DNA from: Bugula neritina
Taxonomy: Eukaryota > Bryozoa > Gymnolaemata > Cheilostomatida > Bugulidae
Reading direction: 5' to 3'
DNA: 51,000 nt
Assembly: GCA_964035545.1 (NCBI GenBank)
Contig: OZ037765.1
Span: forward strand, 5,413,198 to 5,464,197
In this document: positions 10,470-20,029 of the stretch, piece by piece
Position numbering within the stretch: the stretch's first letter is position 1
Layout of the letters: the number at the start of each line of letters is the position of its first letter
Notes under the pieces: model-generated
The model's database searches: none
What the model was told of the DNA's origin: nothing
The model's input: only the letters and a program-made list of their open reading frames with translations
Position numbers and translations under genes: made by a program

Positions 10470-13158
10470 CTATTGCAGCTGCCACATTCTGACGCTGTCA
10501 ACTTGCATAGCAGCATCATCTCCTTGCCAAGTTGGCTGCCACAAGTTCTTTGCTCTCCAAAATTTCTCAGGCGCATTGGTATCTTGGTTTGACCAGGGCT
10601 TGTTATATCCTGCATTTCCCACATTGTCTGGGAAGAAGCCATTAGTTCCACCGACTGCCACATTCATGATCAAATAGAACTGTAAAAAATGTCATCACCT
10701 TGTTAACAATTCTCTACCTTTATACATGTAGGATGAACGCAGAGATAGATAAAAAATTATGCAATCAAGTATTTTTCATACATAAGGATATAGAACATAT
10801 TATCAAAAATGAATATAACGTATGCAATATGATAAATAAAAATTGCTGATTTCTATAACTCTGATAGAGTATGAAAATTGTATATTTTAATATTGTTGCA
10901 TGTGTATGTACCTCCTGATCAAAAGGAGCGTTGTTAGCATGAGCCCAGATGTTGTTTCCTGGAAGATTTCCCCATTTGAAGAATCCTTGATTTGGAGTAG
11001 CAAACTTAACCACATGGTCATCATCCAGATAAAAACTGAATACCAAAAACATACTCAAATTAGATCGTTTTCTCACGGGCAACCAAAGTCCCCGACGCAC
11101 TTCATATATGCCAGAATAAAAATATTCATATATATCTTAGCTATCAACTATATTCTATAGACTGTTTGACGTTGTATGCTTAAACAGTTTGGCTTTATAA
11201 TTAATTTTGTGCTCATGCTGATAAAGTTTTTGTTTAGCTTTGGAGTCTGAGATATTATAAAACTGATACTAATTGCTGCTGAATTTCATTGCATGCTTAC
11301 AAAGCACATGTTAACTGACGAGCAGCTAAAAAGTTTAACATACATCAAACCAAGAAAGAAAAGCTGCCTGGCAAAAATGGATAGCTAAATCTATTTGTCA
11401 TTATACCAGTAATAATAATATTTGTAATTGAAAACTTCTAGTTATTTAGAAGTTCTATGTAATTGGTTATTTGTAGATTTTTATTTGACTTGTAATATTT
11501 ATCAAACTTAAAACAAGGACTTGTTAACTTTACAAACCTCTAATAGTGTAATGATGTGCAACATAAGTCAATTACAACAAGATGCAACATGGAGATAAAT
11601 GTAATACACAGGGTTGTCTACTTACTCCATGCCATTCTGGTCCCAGTAGAGTGTGTATTTGTGATATCCATCAGCTAGTGTCTTGCTCTTCACTTTCTTG
11701 TTGGCAGTGGTCAGGCTGAACTTGTTCACATATTGGGTTCCCCAGTGCAGAGTACTTCCCATGTATTCTACTCCCAAGTTACCATAGTTTCTGTTCCCTC
11801 TGCTCTCCATGATGTCAATCTCTCCAGATCTGGGCCAGCCACCATATTTTCCACCACTATTTCTGTCGCCATAGTTGGGCAACATCCACAATGCTAAGAT
11901 ATAAAGGTAGCAACACTGTATGAGTACCAGTTCATATTAATATCTCGTTTCTTTTTGATAAAGAGGCGTATGTGAATTCATTAAGATTGCAAAATGCAAC
12001 AGCTTGTACCAACAGACATGTTTTAAAAACACAATTAGACAAATTGGATTTGCTAAAAAAATTTAACTGTTCAGAATTTATCAGGTTCTTTACAGGATGA
12101 CTTTAAAGACTTTGATCAAAGGGTGCTACTGAATGAAATATAAAGCTAGGAATGTCATGTAGCAAATAAAGTTACTTATGACAATACTGAATAATATGAC
12201 ACTATCTTTGCTGAATTTTATAATTATTTATATCTATTTCATGAATACTATTATACATGCAGTGCTTCCTCCATATCTCAAGGTTCCATTTCTCACGAAA
12301 TTCCATATGTCACGAGAAGGGTTTGAACCCAATTTGTGGCTCATGTATGTGTGTATATAAAAACAAAATGGCAGGCTTTAACAGATCCGTGAGTTAAATC
12401 TGGTATTCTAATATGCCACGAATTAAGGTTTCGGGATTAACAGCTTAGTGAGATACATAGGGAGCACAATATATATGCAGACCATGCTGCACTCACATAC
12501 AGGAGCTCAGAGCGCTAGCCAAATAACATGTAAAGAAAATGTTTATGTTTTACCTGGCCATATCCAGTCACCTCTGGGCATCTTAGCAACAATCTCAACC
12601 TTTCCATATTGAATTCCTTTCCTTGACCTCAACTTAGAGGACAGTATAGGGTTGAGATAACCATTCTTCCCTTCTCTAAGACATCCATACACAGCAGAAT
12701 TCGTGCATGTACCATACATTTCTGCAACAATGAACTACATGATTACTGTATGTCATGTATATTTTACATCATAATGTACTGCAGAGTCTATATATGAAAC
12801 CTTATATAGCAAACAGTATAATTAAAGTAGGTATGTTATGCATACTACAGATATACACTGTTTAAATATATGCACAAAACTTAGGATTATACTGTTATAT
12901 AATTTCAACATATGTAAATAAAATTATATAAAAAACACTTTAACCAAATAAGTCATTATATTTTAATAAAGACCATAAAATCTTCTAGAATTTGGTATTT
13001 TTGAAAAAAGTTATATTCTGGCATAACTTGGCGTGTATAAAAAATAACCCCTAGACTTTTCATAATATCTAATTTTACATAACGTTATGGAATTGTAGTA
13101 ATTAAATTCAAAATATGACTAAACTGCTCTACAACACACACACACGCATGCACCAACG

Positions 13159-13202
<44 letters not shown>

Positions 13203-13271
13203 CACACACGCACACACGCACACACGCACACACGCACACACACGCACACACGCACACACGCACACACGCAC

Positions 13272-13335
<64 letters not shown>

Positions 13336-16300
13336 TGCTGAAATAAATTATTTTAGGTATAATAACTCCTCTATATTACTTTTCACGTCCCATCTTCCAC
13401 TTGTAAGGAAGGATTCACCATACTTGTCAGCTGTAGTTGTCTACAATCAACACACAACAGTATATATAGAAATCAACAACTAGTATGGTTATGTTAAACA
13501 GTTGTGTGTCTCACTGTAAGTTTCGTTTTATTACTATTTACCGGTTTCAAGTAGAGGGCGCCATTTCTAGTAAAACTGTTCTCAGGTAGATTAGTGTAGG
13601 CTTGAAACTCCCAGTTCTGCAAATAATTTATTAGCAGTTTGAATGACATGCTACTATGTACTACATGCAGTGCACTACAATATGCACTACAGTGTACTAC
13701 AGTGTACTACAGTGTACTACAGTGTACTACAGTGTACTATAGTGTACTACAATGTACTACAATGTACTAAAGTGTACCACAGTGTACTACAGTGTATGTA
13801 CTACATTGTACCACAGTGTACCACAGTGTACCACAATGTACCACAGTGTACCACAGTGTGCCACAGTGTACTACAGTGTACTACAGTGTACTACAGTGTA
13901 ATACAGTATACTACATGTTAAAACAGTAACTGTAATGTACTATATAATACAATACCACAAGCTAAAGCTGTGCAAGAAGCAATGCTGCAGTAGCCAAGAC
14001 TGTAGTATCAGTGACTATACAGTATCAGTGACTATGCAGTATCAGTGACTGCAGTAGAGTAGATTATCATGGCAATCGACTGATATCTGATGAGCTATAA
14101 TACACCTACCTGTCTCTTGCAGACTACAGTCGTACAGTACCACAATGCTACTCGTACAAACCTACTGTAGGTACTGAATCGTAGTAGTTTTGTAAAAATC
14201 TAAATGTAATTTTACATTTACACCAAAATTCACATAGCAGTTGTTTTAACGAAAGTATACTTGCATAAGGAGGGAGGGGGGTTGTGAATTTGTGTCAACA
14301 ACTTAGTAGACTGCCACATAATATACCTACAAATGCTTGCACGATGATCTTTCTATTTATTGTTAAATGCTACCCAATAGACCAGATACCACATAGTCCC
14401 AACTCTCAGCGAGCCACTTACCCCGCCACCCCAAAGAGAAACCTCATGCTCCCAGATACCGGTGTTGAGCTGCCCGTCAAATGTGTCCTCTACGACCAGC
14501 TTCAATGTCCTGCCGTTCCACACCTCGTCTTTCCCGCTAGCGCTACTTCCTGGTTGTGGCTGCTGTACAACTGGTTGGACAGGTTGAGATGAGCCGCTAC
14601 TTCCACCTGAGGCAGTCCACCTGTTGAATATTCAAGTAAGTAAGATAAAAGTGGTAGCAGAAATGTTGTTTTCAAAATAATATGAATTTCTTATTTCAAA
14701 GTATTCTTATTTAAAAATTCTAATAAATTTTCACCATTGCTCACCATAGCCTTGCGGATAACAGCTAAACATTATGACTAGTATTAAAAGAGAAACGGAA
14801 ATCTAAGTTTTAAACTAAGCTCTCCAAATCTATCAAATTTATTTTCTTGCTATAAATTTAGCCAACAGAATTATAAACTAAATTTCTTAGTATAAGTTTA
14901 TATTTTAATGTAGCTTACCTTTGATCAGTAACCTGTCTACCCAGTCCATTGACAATCATGTATACCCAGTAATAAACAATATCACCATTGTTGATCTTTA
15001 CATTACGGTTCTCGTGCACCCACTTACTACCTGCGTGCAGTAAAATACTGACTATATTCATACTACCTTACAATGATCTCTTATGCTGGGTATAGTCAGA
15101 TATGATAAATTAGCTCAGGAGATGCTCAGCCATTTTCTTATATATTGTATAAATAACTTAAATAATTTATACAGAATGTATACGTTTATGCATCACATGT
15201 CTATATATACATTGTATCTATTTAATATATTTTTTATATCACATATATGTAGGTAAATTACGCATATGTAATAGATATATAGATATACGTACAGTATGGA
15301 AAGATATTTGTAGGCACCATTTATTCTCAATGACATGAGAAAACCTTTTAGTTATGCCATAAGTGCTAAATAAGTCGCACATAGCTTTATAAATATAGTT
15401 GAAATGTTTTTACATACAATATAACAGACAAATTTGATACATGCTTTAGAAGAACATGCCAAGTTTTGATTTAAAAAGCACACTTACCTGTTTTGCTCCG
15501 GATATCATAGTTATATCGGCCAGCTGTAACACCAGATAATGGTGAATTAATGCTGTAGTGGACTCCAACTAGTGAGGCTCCAGACACATCTTAATAAATA
15601 TAGACAAAGTTAATTTAGTTATTTTTGGCGAAGTTTTTGTGCATTGAACCACCTATATATAGTCCTATACTATTTATTATCTGGTGTGCTAAATAAACCG
15701 GTGTTATTGAAATATAATATATTCACGAGTATTATTGCCGTTATTTTAAACAGTTGAATTAAAATTAAAAGAATGATTTTAAAGTTAGCTGCTTTAAATA
15801 TCCAATCCTAGTTCATAACTGCAACTCAATTGATTTCTATAAATTTTTCTAAGCTGAAAGTTTTAAATGAATTAAATAGCCTTGAATTTTTGTCAAAACT
15901 ATTTAAATAAAAAGCAATAATATTTAAAATCATTTTGTATAATTACCTCCAACTTCAATTCTCAAGCCTTGTGGGCTCAGCAAAGATAACTTCCTATCAG
16001 AAACGCCATGACCAAACTCAATTAGAACAACACTACAATTAAACCAGTTAACAATCAATCAATCAATAGGTTCAATCAATATGTTCAATAAGTCTATTAT
16101 TGAAGCTAGAAAAACAACATTTCCATTTTTTTTACTTCCAGCATATGTTTTCCGTTAAAATGCTATCATATTATCAGAATGATGAACCAAAATGAGGCAT
16201 TGCCCAACTTGAAAAAGTAACTCTTACAGGTTTTGTCAATTTCTGCAATTTGTATGATTAGTATATTCAAGGGCTCGTCTAAAAAGCTACAATTTAATTT

Positions 16301-16387
16301 TCAAATCCCTCAAATTTTAGGAAACGCTGTTTATAAATTGATTTCTACTCACAGTCCTAGAACGAGAAGATAGAATGAAGAAGCCAT
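10470..16387 (-). CDS. Gene D: secreted CBM39-GH16 beta-1,3-glucanase-like protein, complete
   Basis: Eleven coding exons in transcription order: 16353-16387, 15947-16032, 15488-15589 (edges by analogy with gene A), 14919-15030, 14422-14620, 13542-13616, 13380-13440, 12554-12721, 11626-11893, 10912-11035, 10470-10679. Together 1,440 nt, 479 aa, one open frame. A signal peptide covers about residues 1-21 and CBM39 about 28-112. A Ser/Gly/Gln/Pro-rich linker covers about 113-150 and GH16 about 158-479. [14 protein letters not shown] places the catalytic triad at Glu304, Asp306 and Glu309, with WPALWMLP just before it and the usual [10 protein letters not shown] ending. Compared with gene B, exon 9 has 6 extra residues (a Gly/Asn-rich loop before GGWP) and exon 5 encodes a different linker. 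The start codon lies in the duplicated target site of the element at 16391-18356, so its leader and proximal promoter now come from that element. It may be an active glucanase or a glucan sensor. Confidence 0.92.
13131..13332. repeat. (AC)n microsatellite with ACGC interruptions, gene D intron 7
   Basis: About 200 bases of CA dinucleotides with regularly spaced CACACG variants in the middle. Long His/Thr or Cys/Val frames across it are translation artefacts. It ends about 45 bases downstream of gene D exon 7 in transcription sense. Confidence 0.95.
13652..13920. repeat. 10-bp satellite (CAGTGTACTA)n, gene D intron 5
   Basis: About 26 units of a 10-base repeat, with a TACTA-to-TACCA variant shared by a run of central units. 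That pattern suggests local expansion of one variant. It is followed by a 17-base tandem repeat at 14005-14051. The 92-residue open frame across it is a repeat artefact. Confidence 0.92.
14005..14051. repeat. 17-bp tandem repeat (GTATCAGTGACTATGCA), 3 units
   Basis: Three near-identical copies of GTATCAGTGACT plus a short variable tail in gene D intron 5. The array is close to the 10-bp satellite but uses a different unit. Confidence 0.8.
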
Positions 16388-16416
16388 GGTAGTAGTTAAA
16401 AAGTGAGAGTTTTGGC

Positions 16417-16815
16417 TCACTTCTTAAATATATTTGTTCGGACACGCTTAAGTGACTTTTTGGTTGTCATGGACAACCAGAGGTTCAGTTGTGGTTCTTG
16501 ATTGAGGGTTGAAGCTTTTAGTATAATAAAAAGGCTAAAGTTTATTTTTGCTATAATAAAGGAGGAAAAGTTTACAATTATGGCAAGTGCAACTTGCACC
16601 GAACCGGTCCATTGATTTGTGTGCTCTTGCACCAGCCTGTGAATTAATCCTTCAAAAATGTGTTCATCTCCATTCTCATTTTTGATGTCATTGTGCCCAT
16701 AGACCAAAAGTCTAGGAACACCATGAAATTGAGCAAGGGTTAAAGATAATTTTTGTATAATAAATAGAGAATGGAGATGAATACTGTCAAAGACTTGAGA
16801 GCCTTGGCCAAACAA
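16417..16815 (-). CDS. Unrecognised ORF in the transposon (132 codons)
   Basis: An open frame reading outward into the left TIR. The part between about 16540 and 16740, which the right arm lacks, reads like real protein (short mixed-composition stretches such as VPRLLVYGHNDIKNENG), while the end is TIR sequence. I do not recognise a family. It could be a captured fragment or chance. Confidence 0.25.
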   Translation of the reverse strand: MFGQGSQVFDSIHLHSLFIIQKLSLTLAQFHGVPRLLVYGHNDIKNENGDEHIFEGLIHRLVQEHTNQWTGSVQVALAIIVNFSSFIIAKINFSLFIILKASTLNQEPQLNLWLSMTTKKSLKRVRTNIFKK

Positions 16816-16829
16816 AGAGGTCTAACTGT

Positions 16830-17042
16830 CTACTTAAGACCATGCATAAAATTATTTGATAAATCACCTCTAATGGGACCTACATATTTATATGCTGCTG
16901 AATAATCTGTAGTTGTACTATTGCAAATTATACTTTTAGTTGTAAAAGTATCGCTTTTGTTTGCAAAATGCATTATAAAAACACTTAAACAGGCAACTAT
17001 AAACAAACCAGTTATAATAGTAAATGTTTTTCTTAACAACAT
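16830..17042 (-). CDS. Small single-pass membrane protein ORF in the transposon
   Basis: 70 codons starting at 17042. Residues about 7-27 are a strong hydrophobic segment (TIITGLFIVACLSVFIM) after a basic start, as in a signal-anchor or type II protein, followed by a polar Thr/Ser-rich part. It begins only about 14 bases after the stop codon of the RING-like ORF, a compact virus-like spacing on the same strand. I do not recognise the family. Confidence 0.4.
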   Translation of the reverse strand: MLLRKTFTIITGLFIVACLSVFIMHFANKSDTFTTKSIICNSTTTDYSAAYKYVGPIRGDLSNNFMHGLK

Positions 17043-17056
17043 TTATTATTAATATT

Positions 17057-18142
17057 TTAGTATTCCCTATGCTGTAATGATTGTCGGCATAGTGGACATC
17101 TACTAGATTTTATTGCCCACTTTTTTATACACTCTTTATAAAAGGTGTGTTTGTACAGAGTAGCTACAGCTTTTTCTATAATAACTAAAGGTGCATGTAC
17201 ACAGGCCGATTATTTTGGCCGATTTTGTACTAGCCGATTTCTCTATGGCCGATTTTGCAATCGGCCGAAAAATCTGGACGATTTTTATGTCCAGCATTAT
17301 TTTTCTGCTTGTGTTTTATTGGCGAATGGCTCTCAGTCTATATAACTTTCTTAGGTTTATGAGCAGAGGTCAAGATCAGTTGTATGTGCGTTGGCATAGT
17401 AAACATACCTTGGCATCTTTTATATTTTTTATTTTTCATAAGTGAAATGGCTAGAAGCAATAAAGAAACTCTGGCTGTTAATATAATATTAATGAAGACC
17501 ACAACTAGGTACAAACGCTCCTTGCCCTGAAATAATTTCAACAACGGTGTCAATCGCTGTCGTGAATTTTGCCGCTTTTTGATTGGCTGGTTCAACCAAA
17601 TATTGGCAAAAAATTGATCATGCTCAATTGTGAAAATTGGCCGATAAATTTAAAATCCTAAAAAATTGACTGACAGTTTTTCGGCTGATTTTAATGCAAA
17701 ATTGGCCTGTGTACATGCAGCTTGAGCATACTTGGCATGGCTCTTTAGTTTCTAATGGTGTTAATTCAACACTTATAACTTCTGAATTATTTTCATCACT
17801 ACTCGCATCTGAATCATCTTCATTAAAATCACGTACTCGCTGTACTGTATTTCGCAATTCATCATCACTCATTTTAGCATAACCTCCTATACCAAAGCGT
17901 CTTGCAGGCTGCAATATGCAGCACATTCATAACAAGCTCACTTTACAGCATTGTGCAATTCAGCGTCACTCATTTCAGCATAACCTTCTATACCAAAGCG
18001 TCTTGCAGCACATTAAAATCATAACAAGCTCGCTTTACAACATAGTGTCACTCATTTCAGCAAAACTTTCTATTCTATATTTTCTTGCATAATATTCATT
18101 CTGAATTTTACGTATCGCATTATTTAATTCAGCGTCACTCAT
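17057..18142 (-). pseudogene. RING-finger-like ORF of the transposon, interrupted by a nested MITE
   Basis: On the minus strand, the part from 18142 to 17720 encodes degenerate repeats around MSD-x-EL...ARRFGI-x-GYA, then an acidic stretch (DFNEDDSDASSDENN), then CQVC. The frame is cut there by the nested element (17192-17719). It resumes at about 17190 and stops at 17057, with HTFYKEC...W...CPLCR in between. C-x2-C, then H-x-F...C-I..W, then C-P-x-C-R is the RING-H2 layout of E3 ubiquitin ligases. The third Cys and second His positions are both Tyr. Repeat spacing (87, 82 and 101 bases) breaks the frame further upstream. Judged a decayed gene. Confidence 0.55.
17192..17719. mobile_element. 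Nested MITE-like element with 16-bp perfect TIRs
   Basis: TGCATGTACACAGGCC at 17192-17207 is repeated inverted at 17704-17719. The left subterminal part has four short direct copies of GGCCGATT(TT), and the right has related inverted copies. At 528 bp with no convincing gene it fits a MITE. It lies inside the RING-like ORF. I could not settle the target duplication. Confidence 0.65.
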
Positions 18143-18150
18143 TTTAGTAC
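17862..18150 (-). repeat. ~90-bp tandem repeats inside the transposon ORF
   Basis: Four degenerate units, each with an ATG-AGT-GA start on the minus strand, at about 18142, 18055, 17973 and 17872. The clearest shared part is the segment for ARRFGI-x-GYA followed by MSD-x-EL. Units differ by frame-changing indels. Confidence 0.7.
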
Positions 18151-19056
18151 CAAATAGTAGAGAACCTGCAAATGAAAGCCTAATTCTCATGTCTCATTCG
18201 TATTCTCTCCATTTATTAAAGCAAAAATTATCTTTAACCCTTTATCAAAAACCACAATTGAACTTCTGGTTGTCCATGACAACCAAAAAGTCACTCAAGC
18301 GTGTCCGTGCATGAATATGTTTGAGAGGTGAGCCAGAACTCTCCTTTTTAATTACTCATGCTAACTGCTTCCTTCACTGCTGCAGGGAAAATGATGTCAC
18401 GAAGTCAGATGCTGTTTGCTTGCGTCACTTTATCTAGTCGATCTCTGCATCATCTGAATCTTCTGAACATCTTCTTCAAGTATTATAATTGGGATAAAAG
18501 TTACAATGCTTTAACTGTTTCTACTTTGATAGTTGTACTTTAGGTGAAGAGTTTAAGCTAAATGTACAAAATTGACATGAACTTAATCTATGCCATCTGT
18601 GTTTTCTCAAAGGGCGTTAACTAAGACTTGAATTATGCTATGGTTACTTTATGTAACTAGTTTATTTATTACACGTAGGTAAAATATTTTTTTGAAAAGA
18701 CCCCAGCTTTTAAAATATATATTATATGATAGTTACTCTATGTATAATTAGAAGTTTTGTATAAAATTATATTCAGTAAAAATTACTATTGTTTAATAAA
18801 AGAGCTTAGCAACCGCAGCTAATTGCAGTTCGATCCACACGTAGCTTTCATTTCTTTTGTATATGTTCATACTATAAGGGCATTGGTACACCCAGACACC
18901 ATCAATAGAAAATACAGCTAAGCCAGGTCTCGTTAATTGTCTGTGGAAAAAGCATATGTTTTCTATTTAATATTGAATTGATTGTTAGTGCTATGACTGG
19001 CCTTCAGAATTCAAACAAACATGGCTGCTTAGTGCAACTAACTTCCAACTCTCTAA

Positions 19057-19079
19057 TGACTCATCAATTGTGTGAGTCA
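19057..19079. promoter_or_regulatory. Paired AP-1-like sites in the D-C spacer
   Basis: TGACTCA and TGAGTCA with a 9-base spacer, the paralogue of the pair at 2186-2208. It is now separated from gene D by the transposon but still about 950 bases upstream of pseudogene C. Confidence 0.4.
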
Positions 19080-19477
19080 TGCTATACTCTCAAGTAATCA
19101 CTTGTTTATTCAAATAGTATTGAGATGTTTAGTAGTTGCAGTTACCTTTTATTTCTCTCTACAACAGTATTTTTCATCACATTGAGTTCTCATGATGCAC
19201 ATTCTTCTCCTAAGAGAGATTTTCTACCTTTGGAGGTTAGAAAAGTTATGGATAAAGTGTGAAATGCCTGTGTTCTATATGAGAATTATAATATGGAAGG
19301 TTATAGAAAAATAATAAGCAACTACTAATTTTAATTACATTTTTAAGCTTGTAATTTATGAAATATGTCAATTCTAGGCCACATATGGTGGCCATTTTTT
19401 TCTACAATATTTTCTACAATAGCCTCATACTTTGCTGGCTGTGATGCTGAGCATTGCAATAGCCTTGCATTATGTTT

Positions 19478-19626
19478 CCAATTAGCATCTCATTATTCGT
19501 ATGGATTTTTCATTCAATGTTTGGAAACAGTTGCATCAAATGAAGCCAAAACTATAAACTCATACAAACACGCAATCAAACATTCATCTGCACAAGCATC
19601 CATTTGCATTGCATAATGTGCAGCAA
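19478..19626. repeat. Dispersed repeat, copy 2 (D-C spacer)
   Basis: About 150 bases absent from the matching position of the A-B spacer and similar to 6725-6905. The edges show loosely inverted CATTGCA...CATTATG sequence. Probable small transposon; class unknown. Confidence 0.5.
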
Positions 19627-20029
19627 TGGTAATGCAATGTCGTAGGGAAGATAATTCCTGTAATGTACATAATATTTTACCAATTTAAAAACAGCTAATT
19701 TAATATAGCTAACCAGGCTTTGAAAACTATAACAAAATATCATATGCATGCAACTGCTAACTATATATAACATAAACCGGTTCTTAAAATTTTAATCATT
19801 AGACGTCTTTAAATACCGGCTGGAAATTGACATCTGTGGAGTGAGTTTAGCTTAAGAATATTTAGCCTGTGGATGTTCGACTGCTACAAAGCATGTTGGT
19901 TGGTGCAATAGGGCACCCAAACAGCTGCTTTATTTAAAATTAACAAAAGCTAAATTAACAGCTCATGTTTCCACTCAAATATGAACTTATAGATACAACT
20001 TTTACTTGGTATTTCAAGTATATTTCATC

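Larger units (their letters stand above)
16391..18356 (-). mobile_element. Polinton/Maverick-like non-autonomous element with TIRs, inserted at the gene D start codon
   Basis: The ends are inverted repeats: AGTAGTTAAAAAGTGAGAG at the left, and on the other strand AGTAATTAAAAAGGAGAG at the right. Similarity continues for about 100 bases (shared core GACACGCTTRAGTGACTTTT) and resumes further in (16739-16785 against about 18187-18235) after a 230-base segment present only on the left. The flanks CATGGT (16385-16390) and CATGCT (18357-18362) form a 6-bp target duplication with one mismatch. The paralogous A-B spacer has CATGCT once, at the same point, with no insert. A 6-bp duplication, long TIRs and AG termini are what I recall for Polintons. 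No polymerase, integrase or capsid gene is present. Contents are a broken RING-like ORF, a small membrane-protein ORF and a nested MITE. Another TIR transposon class remains possible. Confidence 0.7.
18361..20029. other. Remainder of the D-C divergent spacer (copy 2)
   Basis: This aligns with 1468-2983 (A-B spacer), with indels. It contains the AP-1-like pair at 19057-19079, the conserved block near 19178-19228 and an extra repeat at 19478-19626. The transposon has pushed it about 2 kb away from the gene D start. No coding exon was recognised. Confidence 0.7.

Noticed and set aside
12250-12560. Possible SINE on the minus strand in gene D intron 8 (GGGTTCAAACCC at 12319-12330)
   Set aside because: The A-box-like sequence lies about 190 bases away on the wrong spacing and the shared SINE core is not clear.
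13115-13483. 122-codon frame rich in HT
   Set aside because: It is an (AC)n microsatellite read-through; only 13380-13440 is coding, and on the other strand (gene D exon 7).
18358-18543. 61-codon plus frame beginning next to the transposon as the first exon of gene C
   Set aside because: The matching A-B copy has a different frame with early stops, and a proper signal-peptide exon exists at 20030.
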